From the NCBI RefSeq assembly GCF_003323745.1, contig NZ_QOIL01000017.1, positions 1 to 64,000 on the forward strand: a DNA stretch of 64,000 nt, written 5' to 3'. Shown here piece by piece: positions 42,947 to 50,343 of the stretch. A model generated the notes under the pieces. The model had not been told where the DNA came from. It made no database searches and saw only the letters and a list, made by a program, of their open reading frames with translations. This DNA comes from Sphaerisporangium album. Its GTDB lineage: Bacteria; Actinomycetota; Actinomycetes; Streptosporangiales; Streptosporangiaceae. The position numbers and the translations under genes are program-made. Numbering within the stretch: the stretch's first letter is position 1; each line of letters opens with the position of its first letter.

Positions 42947-44116
42947 ATGCGGTTCCTGCACCGCGACGGCACGGTCGTGCACGTCGCCTACTGCACCAAC
43001 GTCCATCCCGCCGAGGACTTGGACGGGGTGCTCGCCCAGCTCGCCCGCTTCGGCGAGCCCGTACGGGATCGGCTCGGCGCCGACCGCCTCGGGCTGGGGT
43101 TATGGCTGGCCCGCGACGTCGCCTCCGCGCTCGCCTCCGATCCCGCCGCGGTGGAGCGGCTGCGCGCCGAGCTGGACGCGCGCGGGCTGGAGGTGGTCAC
43201 GCTCAACGCGTTCCCGTACAAGGGGTTCCACGACCCCGTGGTGAAACGCGCGGTCTACTCCCCCGACTGGAGCGAGCGGTCCCGCCTGCGCTACACGCTC
43301 GACGTGGCCGCCGTGCTGGCCCGGCTGATGCCCGGCGACGCCCGGCGCGGCAGCGTCTCCACCCTGCCGCTGGCCTGGCGCACCCCCTGGGACCACGACC
43401 GGACGGAGGCCGCCCGCCGTCACCTCGCCGAGCTGGCCGACGGGCTGGCGAAGCTGTCCGCCGAGACCGGACGCGTCGTGCGGGTCGCGATGGAACCCGA
43501 GCCCGGCTGCGTCGTCGAGACCACCGGCCAGGCCGCCGAGCGGCTCGCCGCCGTCGACACCGAGTGGATCGGCGTCTGCCTGGACGTGTGCCACCTCGCG
43601 GTGGCGTTCGAGGACCCGCGCGAGGCCCTGGCCCGGCTCGGCGCGGCGGGGCTGCCGGTGGTGAAGACGCAGGCGTCGTGCGCGCTGCACGTCGACGACC
43701 CGGCGGACCCGGCGACCCGCGCGGAGCTGGCCCGCTTCGACGAGCGGCGCTTCCTGCACCAGACCCGCGAGGACGGGCCGGACGGGGTGCTGGCCGCCGA
43801 CGACCTGGACGAGGCGCTGGCGGGCGGCCTGCCGGATCGGGGCCCGTGGCGGGTGCACTTCCACCTGCCGCTGCACGCCGCGCCGCAGCCCCCACTGGCG
43901 AGCACGTCCGCCGTCCTGTCGGACACGCTGGACGCGCTGCTGGGCGGGCCTGCCGCGCTCACCGACCATGTCGAGGTCGAGACCTACACCTGGCAGGTAC
44001 TGCCGGAGGGCAGCCGCCCCTCGGGCGACGACGGCCTCGTCCAGGGCCTCGCCGCGGAACTGGACTGGACACGGGCACGCCTGCTGGCGCTCGGACTGGA
44101 GGAGATCACCTCATGA
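42947..44116 (+). CDS. eboE: EboE-like metabolite traffic TIM-barrel protein
   Basis: About 389 residues of the EboE family, a xylose-isomerase-like TIM barrel. Recognisable parts: VAYCTNVHPAEDLDGVLAQL at the start, LNAFPYKGFHDPVVKRAVY, VAMEPEPGCVVETT and GVCLDVCHLAVAFEDP, then VHFHLPLH near the end. ATG 42947 follows GGGAAAGGTGATAG. Its stop overlaps the eboF start by ATGA. The catalytic role of EboE is not established. Confidence 0.87.
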   Translation: MRFLHRDGTVVHVAYCTNVHPAEDLDGVLAQLARFGEPVRDRLGADRLGLGLWLARDVASALASDPAAVERLRAELDARGLEVVTLNAFPYKGFHDPVVKRAVYSPDWSERSRLRYTLDVAAVLARLMPGDARRGSVSTLPLAWRTPWDHDRTEAARRHLAELADGLAKLSAETGRVVRVAMEPEPGCVVETTGQAAERLAAVDTEWIGVCLDVCHLAVAFEDPREALARLGAAGLPVVKTQASCALHVDDPADPATRAELARFDERRFLHQTREDGPDGVLAADDLDEALAGGLPDRGPWRVHFHLPLHAAPQPPLASTSAVLSDTLDALLGGPAALTDHVEVETYTWQVLPEGSRPSGDDGLVQGLAAELDWTRARLLALGLEEITS

Positions 44117-45495
44117 CCAGGCAACTCGTCGTCCTCGACGTCGTCGGCGTGACGCCGCGGCTGCTGGCGGACATGCCGAACCTGCGGCGGCTGGCCGCCG
44201 AGGGGTTCCAGGCGAACCTGCGGACGATCCTGCCCGCGGTCACCTGCTCGGTGCAGTCGACGCTGCTGACCGGCCTGATGCCGCGCGACCACGGCGTGGT
44301 CGGCAATGGCTGGTACTTCCGCGACCTCGGCGAGGTGTTCCTGTGGCGCCAGCACAACGCGCTGGTCCAGGGCGACAAGCTGTGGGACGCCGCCCGGGCC
44401 GCCGCCCCCGGCTGGAACGTCGCCAATGTGTGCTGGTGGTACGCGATGGGCGCGGCGACCGACGTGGTCGTCACGCCCCGGCCGGTGTACCACGCCGACG
44501 GCCGCAAGTCCCCCGACTGCTACACCCGTCCTCCCAAACTGCACGACGAGCTCACCCGCGAGCTCGGGCCGTTCCCGCTGTTCACCTACTGGGGCCCGAC
44601 GGCCGACATCACCTCCTCGCGGTGGATCGTCAAGGCCGCGCGGCGCATCCTCGACCGCGAGAACCCCGACTGCCTGCTGGTCTACGTCCCGCACCTCGAC
44701 TACGACCTCCAGCGGTTCGGGCCCGACTCCCCGCAGGCGGTCCAGGCGGCGCGGGACGTCGACGCCGAGCTCGGGCCGCTGCTGGAGGACGCCCGTGCGC
44801 GGGGCGCGGCGGTCGTGGCCCTGTCGGAGTACGGCATCACGACGGCGCGCAGGCCCGTCGACGTCAACCGGGCCCTGCGCCGGGCCGGTCTGCTGGAGGT
44901 CTACGTCCAGGACGGCGGCGAGCTGCTGGACCCGTGGACCTCGCGCGCGTTCGCGGTGGCCGACCACCAGATCGCGCACGTCTACGTGCGCGACCCGGCC
45001 GACCTGAAGCGCGTCCGCGACATCTGCGCCGAGCTGCCCGGCGTGGACCAGGTGCTCGCGATGGACGGCAAGATCCAGCACGGCCTGGACCACGAGCGGT
45101 CGGGGGAACTGGTGCTGGTCGCCGAGCCGGACGCCTGGTTCACCTACTACTACTGGCTGGACGACGACCACGCGCCGGACTTCGCCCGCAACGTCGAGAT
45201 CCACCGCAAGCCCGGCTACGACCCGGCCGAGCTCTTCATGGATCCGCAGGACCCGCTGGTCAAGGCGAGGGCCGCCACGGCGCTCGTCCGCAAGAAGCTC
45301 GGCATGCGCTACTCGATGCAGGTCGTCCCGCTGGACCCGACCTGTGTGGGCGGCTCGCACGGGCGGCTGCCGGACGACCCGGCGGACGGGCCGGTGCTGC
45401 TGTGCTCGGACCCCTCGCTCGGGCGCGACGAGATCGCGGCGACGGAGGTGAAGGACCTGCTGCTGCGCCTGGCCGGGCTTCCCGGAGCCCCCTGA
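44113..45495 (+). CDS. eboF: EboF-like alkaline phosphatase superfamily protein (nucleotide pyrophosphatase type)
   Basis: About 460 residues of the nucleotide pyrophosphatase/phosphodiesterase group in the alkaline phosphatase superfamily. Metal-ligand and nucleophile regions are visible: VVLDVVGVTPRLL, then AVTCSVQSTLLTGLMPRDHG with the nucleophilic Thr, HLDYDLQRFGPDS, and later GGSHGRLPDD. No signal peptide, so cytoplasmic. Coupled to eboE by a 4-base overlap and followed by a hairpin, it is the last gene of the operon. Confidence 0.87.
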   Translation: MTRQLVVLDVVGVTPRLLADMPNLRRLAAEGFQANLRTILPAVTCSVQSTLLTGLMPRDHGVVGNGWYFRDLGEVFLWRQHNALVQGDKLWDAARAAAPGWNVANVCWWYAMGAATDVVVTPRPVYHADGRKSPDCYTRPPKLHDELTRELGPFPLFTYWGPTADITSSRWIVKAARRILDRENPDCLLVYVPHLDYDLQRFGPDSPQAVQAARDVDAELGPLLEDARARGAAVVALSEYGITTARRPVDVNRALRRAGLLEVYVQDGGELLDPWTSRAFAVADHQIAHVYVRDPADLKRVRDICAELPGVDQVLAMDGKIQHGLDHERSGELVLVAEPDAWFTYYYWLDDDHAPDFARNVEIHRKPGYDPAELFMDPQDPLVKARAATALVRKKLGMRYSMQVVPLDPTCVGGSHGRLPDDPADGPVLLCSDPSLGRDEIAATEVKDLLLRLAGLPGAP

Positions 45496-45515
45496 GGCCG
45501 GGCGTGAGACGGCAC

Positions 45516-45544
45516 GGGCGGCGCGCGGAAATACGCCGCCGCCC
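45516..45544 (+). terminator. Hairpin terminator after eboF
   Basis: 8-bp perfect stem GGGCGGCG/CGCCGCCC with a 13-base AT-containing loop, 20 bases after the eboF stop. Confidence 0.45.
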
Positions 45545-45685
45545 GTAAGGCCCGGCTCGGGTGGCACTCACCGGCTCTCCGTCTCGGCGCGACGGCGGGC
45601 CGGCGACCAGGCCGGGACACTTGCGGGCGGCGGGCTCTCGGCCCCCCTGGGCGCGTCCTGGGATCAGCGGGTGATCACAGGACGG

Positions 45686-46852
45686 TCATACGGTGGTCCA
45701 GCGGCTGTCCTCGGCGGCGCTGCGCTCGACTGCGGCCAGCACGCGCTGCACGTGCAGGCCGTCCTCGAAGGACGGCGTGGGGTCGGTGCCCTCGCCGATC
45801 GCCTCCAGGAAGTCGCGCACCTCGTGGACGAAGGTGTGCTCGTAGCCGAGGCCGTGCCCCGGCGGCCACCACGCCCCGGCGTAGGGGTGGCCGGCCTCGG
45901 TGACGAGGATGCGGCGGAAGCCGGAGTCCTCGGCCGGGAGCGTGTGGTCGTGGTACCACAGCTCGTTCAGCGACTCGAAGTCGAAGGTGAGGCTGCCGAG
46001 CGAGCCGCTGACCTCGATGCGCAGCGCGTTCTTGCGGCCGGCGGCGAAGCGGGTGGCCTCGAAGGACGCGATGGCGCCGCCGGAGAACCGTCCGAGGAAC
46101 AGGGCGGCGTCGTCGACCGTGACCGGGCCCTTGCCGTCCGAACGGCCCTGGCCGGTGAGGCCGGCGGAGTCGCCGGCGTACGGGCGTTCCTTGACGAAGG
46201 TCTCGGTCAGGCCGGACACGCCGGTGAGCCTGTCGCCGAGGATGAACTCGGCGGTGTCGATGACGTGCGCGCCGATGTCGCCGAGCGCGCCGGACCCGGC
46301 CTTGTCCTTCTGCAGGCGCCACACCAGCGGGAACTCGGGGTCGACGATCCAGTCCTGGAGGTAGACGCCGCGCACGTGCCGGATCTCGCCGAGCCTGCCC
46401 TCGGCGACGTACCGGCGGGCCAGGGCGACGGCGGGCACGCGGCGGTAGTTGAACGCCACCATGCTGCGCACGCCCCTGGCCGCCGCCGCGCGGGCCGCCT
46501 CGGCCATCGCCTCGGCCTCGGCGACGGAGTTGGCCAGCGGCTTCTCGCACAGGACGTGCTTGCCCGCCTCCAGGGCGGCGAGGGCGATCTCGGCGTGGGA
46601 GTCGCCCGGGGTGCAGATGTCGACCAGGTGGACGTCCTCGCGGGTGAGGAGGTTCTTCCAGTCCGTCTCGACGGAGGCCCATCCCAGGGTCCGCGCGGCC
46701 TCGGCCGTGCGCTCGGGGGAACGTCCGGCGAGGGCCGTCATCGCGGGCGACACGGGCAGGTCGAAGAACGCGCCGACGCTGCGCCACGCCTGGGAGTGCA
46801 CGCGTCCCATGAACGCGTACCCGACCATGCCGACACCGATCCGCCGCTTCAC
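45686..46852 (-). CDS. Gfo/Idh/MocA family oxidoreductase
   Basis: NAD(P)-dependent sugar or inositol-type dehydrogenase, about 388 residues. The Rossmann motif GVGMVGYAFMGRVHSQAW starts near residue 6. The catalytic Lys is in CEKPLANSVAEAEAM near residue 98, and the C-terminal alpha/beta domain has GALGDIGAHVIDTAEFILG. It begins at GTG 46852; no ribosome binding site is obvious. The gene is divergent from a ROK regulator with a good promoter between them, so it may be part of a sugar-catabolism regulon. The substrate is unknown. Confidence 0.9.
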   Translation of the reverse strand: MKRRIGVGMVGYAFMGRVHSQAWRSVGAFFDLPVSPAMTALAGRSPERTAEAARTLGWASVETDWKNLLTREDVHLVDICTPGDSHAEIALAALEAGKHVLCEKPLANSVAEAEAMAEAARAAAARGVRSMVAFNYRRVPAVALARRYVAEGRLGEIRHVRGVYLQDWIVDPEFPLVWRLQKDKAGSGALGDIGAHVIDTAEFILGDRLTGVSGLTETFVKERPYAGDSAGLTGQGRSDGKGPVTVDDAALFLGRFSGGAIASFEATRFAAGRKNALRIEVSGSLGSLTFDFESLNELWYHDHTLPAEDSGFRRILVTEAGHPYAGAWWPPGHGLGYEHTFVHEVRDFLEAIGEGTDPTPSFEDGLHVQRVLAAVERSAAEDSRWTTV

Positions 46853-46896
46853 GATCGATCCGATCGGGCTCGGCTCATGTTCTTCATAATCCGGGA

Positions 46897-46925
46897 TGCT
46901 AAGGACGACTTATGCCGAGCGTCAA
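46897..46925 (-). promoter_or_regulatory. Promoter of the Gfo/Idh/MocA gene
   Basis: On the minus strand: TTGACG (46920-46925), a 17-bp spacer and TTAGCA (46897-46902), about 45 bases before the start codon. The segment is AT-rich. Near-palindromic TGAGCGCTTCA at 46975-46985, next to the ROK start, may be an operator. Confidence 0.55.
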
Positions 46926-47006
46926 GCAAAACTCCGGGGCTATCTAGCATAATGACTGTCGAAAACATCAGAAGTGAGCGCTTCAGTAGTCAGCAAAGGA
47001 GCCGCC

Positions 47007-48200
47007 GTGGCCCGCGGCATGCCGACCGAACCGGACGGAACGATGACGGGCACGGGAGCCGGCGCCCTGCTCTCAATCCTGCGCGACGGGCGGGCGCGCA
47101 CCCGGGCCGAGCTCACGCAGGTCACGGGGCTGGCCCGGTCCACGGTGTCCCAGCGGCTGGACGCGCTGCTCGCCCAGCGGTGGATCGTGCCCGCGGACGA
47201 CGCCGTGTCCTCCGGCGGGCGCCCGGCCGTCGCGTTCGCGTTCAACCACGGCGGGCGCGTGGTGGCCTCTGCCGACCTCGGCGTCACGCACGCGCGGGTC
47301 GCCCTCACCGACCTGGCCGGAACCCTGCTGGCCGAGCGCACCGCCGACCTGTCCATCGCCCGCGGCCCCGTGGCGACGCTGGGGTGGGTCGTCGACACCG
47401 TGGGAGCGCTTCTGGCCGAGATCGGGACGGAGCGGTCGCGGTTGTGCGGCGTGGGGGTCGGCCTGCCCGGCCCCGTCGAGCACGCGACGGGGCGTCCGGT
47501 GAACCCGCCCATCATGCCCGGATGGCACGACTTCCCGGTGCCCGAGTGGCTGGAGGCACGGCTCGGCACGCCCGTCCTGGTGGACAACGACGTGAACATC
47601 ATGGCGCTCGGCGAGCACCGGGCGGCGCGGCCCGAGGCCGAGCACCTCATCTTCGTGAAGATCGGCACCGGCATCGGCTGCGGCATCATCTCCGAGCGCC
47701 GCCTGCACCGCGGGGCCCAGGGCGCGGCGGGCGACATCGGCCACATCCGCGTCACCTCGGCGGGCGACGTCATCTGCCGGTGCGGCAACAACGGCTGCCT
47801 GGAGGCGGGCGCGGGCGGCGGCACGCTCGCGGCGCGGCTGCGCGCGGCGGGGCTGGAGGCGGCCGGCAGCAGGGACGTCGTGCGGCTGGTCCGGGGCGGC
47901 AACCTGCTGGCCCTGCAGCTCATCCGGCAGGCGGGGCGGGACGTCGGCGACGTGCTGGCCGCGCTGGTGAACTTCTTCAACCCGGCGGCGATCGTCCTCG
48001 GGGGCGACCTGGCCGAGGCGGGCGAGCACGTGCTGGCCGGGGTCCGCGAGGTGGTCTACAGCCGGTCGCTGCCGCTGGCGACCCAGCACCTGACGATCAG
48101 CACCAGCGACCTCGGCGACCGCGCGGGCGTGCTCGGCGGGGCCCTCATGGTCATCGACCACGTCCTGGCCCCGGCCGCCGTCGACCGCACGGTCACCTGA
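47007..48200 (+). CDS. ROK family transcriptional regulator
   Basis: About 397 residues, a sugar-sensing repressor. The N-terminal winged helix is visible in RTRAELTQVTGLARSTVSQRLDALL (about 24-48). The ROK sugar-kinase-like body follows, with DNDVNIMALGEHRA, the FVKIGTGIGCGII phosphate loop and the zinc-binding GHIRV...CRCGNNGCLEA signature. GTG 47007 has AAAGGAG 5 bases upstream, better than the upstream 46974 start. It probably regulates the divergent dehydrogenase and perhaps itself. Ligand unknown. Confidence 0.92.
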   Translation: MARGMPTEPDGTMTGTGAGALLSILRDGRARTRAELTQVTGLARSTVSQRLDALLAQRWIVPADDAVSSGGRPAVAFAFNHGGRVVASADLGVTHARVALTDLAGTLLAERTADLSIARGPVATLGWVVDTVGALLAEIGTERSRLCGVGVGLPGPVEHATGRPVNPPIMPGWHDFPVPEWLEARLGTPVLVDNDVNIMALGEHRAARPEAEHLIFVKIGTGIGCGIISERRLHRGAQGAAGDIGHIRVTSAGDVICRCGNNGCLEAGAGGGTLAARLRAAGLEAAGSRDVVRLVRGGNLLALQLIRQAGRDVGDVLAALVNFFNPAAIVLGGDLAEAGEHVLAGVREVVYSRSLPLATQHLTISTSDLGDRAGVLGGALMVIDHVLAPAAVDRTVT

Positions 48201-48227
48201 CCCGCCCCGCGCGACCTCGTCCCCCCG

Positions 48228-48310
48228 TCACCAGGCGAAGTGGGCCGGGTCGAGGTCCACCCGGCCGCGCAGCCCGCCCACCGCGTCCAGCGGGATGAGC
48301 GTGCCGTCCC
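48228..48310 (-). pseudogene. Possible C-terminal remnant of a lost gene
   Basis: The minus-strand frame ending at 48228 gives PLDAVGGLRGRVDLDPAHFA before its stop, which reads like a real protein tail. The frame upstream of it has non-coding composition and no credible start. A decayed gene is one explanation; chance is another. Confidence 0.25.
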
Positions 48311-48481
48311 CGCGCCGGGCACCGCACGATCGCGGCGACTCGAAGGACGGCCGGCGCGTGTCCGTCCTCGACCTGACGTCCAGCGTGAGGCCGCTCCCGG
48401 CCCGGCGCACCCTCGTCCGCGGTCGTCGGGCGAGTTCCCCCTCGATCGGTGCCCCATCGGGTCTCGTTCGGCAACGTCAAC

Positions 48482-48500
48482 TTAGTGTAGCCTAACCTAA
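48482..48500. promoter_or_regulatory. IdeR/DmdR-type iron box
   Basis: TTAGTGTAGCCTAACCTAA matches the actinobacterial iron-box consensus (TTAGGTTAGGCTAACCTAA) at 16 of 19 positions. It is 35 bases before the start of the first transporter gene, so iron should repress the transport operon through an IdeR/DmdR1-like protein. Confidence 0.8.
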
Positions 48501-48534
48501 GTTTTGGCCGGGCGGTGAACCGAAGGGGAGACGT

Positions 48535-50343
48535 GTGGGCAGGTCAGGGCGGGCGGTTCTCGGCCGCGCGGTCAAGGGACAGTGGCGGGGCGTCGCCTTC
48601 GGCTCGGCGCTCGGCATGGCCCACCAGGCAGGCGAGGCGCTGGTCCCGGTCCTGATCGGCGTCGTGGTCGACCAGGCCATCGCCCGCGGCGACCTCGGCG
48701 CGCTGCTGCGCTGGCTCGCCGCCCTCGCCGTCGTCTACCTCGCCCTGTCGTTCGGCTTCCGCTTCGGCGCCCGCGCCGGGGAACGCGCCGCCGAGCAGGC
48801 CGCCCACGCGCTGCGCGTCGCCCTCGTCCGGCGCGTGCTCGACCCCGGCGGCGGCGCCGGGAACGGCCGCCCGCCCGGTGCGCTGACCTCCATCGCGACC
48901 GAGGACGCCCGCCGCGCCGGCGCGGTCAACATGGCGCTGATGTCCGCCGTCTCGGCCCTCGCCGGACTGCTGGTGGGTGCGGTGGCCCTGCTGCGCGTCT
49001 CGGTGCCGCTCGGGCTGACCGTGCTGGCGGGCACGCCGGTGCTGCTCTGGCTCGGGCACCTGCTGAGCAAGCCGCTGGAACACCGCAGCGAGGCCGAGCA
49101 GGAGCGCGCCGCGCACGCCTCCGGCGTCGCCGCCGACCTGGTGGCCGGGCTGCGGGTGCTCAAGGGCATCGGCGCCGAGGCGGCGGCGGTCGCCCGCTAC
49201 CGGCGCACAAGCCGTGACTCGCTGGCGGCGACCCTGCGGGCGACGCGCGCCGAGGCGCTCCAGAACGGCGTGGTGCTCGCCCTCACCGGGGGCTTCATCG
49301 CCGTCGTCGCACTGGTCGGAGGACGGCTCGCCGCGCAGGGTGACATCAGCCTGGGCCAGCTGGTCTCGGCGGTCGGGCTCGCGCTGTTCCTGCTCGGGCC
49401 GCTGGAGACGTTCTCCTGGGTGAACGCGGAGTTCGCGCAGGGACGCGCGTCGGCGGCGCGCATCGCCGAGGTCCTCGCCGCTCCGCCGGCTGTCGTCCCC
49501 GGCGGCCGTCCGCTGCCCGTCCCGGTACGCGGCGCGGTGCGGCTGCGCGGCGTCACCTACGGCGGGCTGCGCGACCTCGACCTCGACGTCGCGGCCGGTG
49601 ACACGCTCGGCGTCGCCGCCACCGACCCGGCGGACGCGGCGGCCCTGCTGCGCTGCCTCGGGCGACGGTCCGACCCCGACAGCGGAACGGTGGAGCTGGA
49701 CGGCGTCCCCCTGCGCGACCTCTCCCCCGCCGACCTGCGCACGGCGATCCTGGTCGCCGCGCATGACGCGGACCTGTTCGCCGGCACCCTGCGGGCCAAC
49801 GTCACGGCCGGACTCCGCGACGACGCCGGGACACCACACGGCGGTGACGTCACCGTGGTGGAGGGAGCCGCCGGCGTACCGATCCCGGACGCTCCCCGGC
49901 CGGCGGCGGAGGCGGCGGCCGATCCGGGCCGGGCGATGGAGGCTGCGGCCGATCTCGGGCGGGCGATGGAGGCGGCCGCGGCCGACGAGGTCGCCCGTGC
50001 GCTGCCGGACGGCCTGGACTCACTGGTCGGCGAGCACGGGCGGTCCCTGTCGGGCGGGCAGCGCCAGCGGGTCGCCCTGGCCCGCGCCCTGGCCGCCGAC
50101 CGGCCCGTGCTGGTCCTCCACGACCCGACCACGGCCGTCGACGCCGTCACCGAGGCACGGATCGCGGCCGGAATCCGCGACCTGCGCCGGGGCCGCACGA
50201 CGATCCTGGTGACCACCAGCCCCGCGCTCCTCGCCATCGCCGACCACGTCGTCCTCCTCGACCGCGGGCGGATCACCGGCTCGGCCCCGCACGCCGACCT
50301 GCTCCGGGACGACATCACCTACCGGACGGCGGTCCTGGCATGA
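48535..50343 (+). CDS. Siderophore ABC transporter, exporter-fold subunit with degenerate ATP site
   Basis: About 602 residues: six transmembrane helices (to about 310) fused to a nucleotide-binding domain, as in the IrtA/YbtP-type heterodimers that move siderophores. The NBD is unusual. Its P-loop position reads VAATDPADAAALL with no GxxGxGK. Walker B is LVLHDP instead of LDEP, the Q-loop Gln is His and the H-loop His is Thr (LVTTSPALL). The signature LSGGQRQR near residue 505 is intact. A duplicated stretch (PGRAMEAAADLGRAMEAAA) is inserted near residue 465. GTG 48535 has GGGGAG; it overlaps the next gene by ATGA. Confidence 0.85.
   Translation: MGRSGRAVLGRAVKGQWRGVAFGSALGMAHQAGEALVPVLIGVVVDQAIARGDLGALLRWLAALAVVYLALSFGFRFGARAGERAAEQAAHALRVALVRRVLDPGGGAGNGRPPGALTSIATEDARRAGAVNMALMSAVSALAGLLVGAVALLRVSVPLGLTVLAGTPVLLWLGHLLSKPLEHRSEAEQERAAHASGVAADLVAGLRVLKGIGAEAAAVARYRRTSRDSLAATLRATRAEALQNGVVLALTGGFIAVVALVGGRLAAQGDISLGQLVSAVGLALFLLGPLETFSWVNAEFAQGRASAARIAEVLAAPPAVVPGGRPLPVPVRGAVRLRGVTYGGLRDLDLDVAAGDTLGVAATDPADAAALLRCLGRRSDPDSGTVELDGVPLRDLSPADLRTAILVAAHDADLFAGTLRANVTAGLRDDAGTPHGGDVTVVEGAAGVPIPDAPRPAAEAAADPGRAMEAAADLGRAMEAAAADEVARALPDGLDSLVGEHGRSLSGGQRQRVALARALAADRPVLVLHDPTTAVDAVTEARIAAGIRDLRRGRTTILVTTSPALLAIADHVVLLDRGRITGSAPHADLLRDDITYRTAVLA

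Larger units (their letters stand above)
48201..48534. other. Intergenic region with possible gene remnant and iron-regulated promoter
   Basis: About 330 bases. The left part (48228-48310) may hold the tail of a degraded leftward gene. The right part holds the iron box at 48482-48500, close to the transporter start. The rest looks non-coding. Confidence 0.5.
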
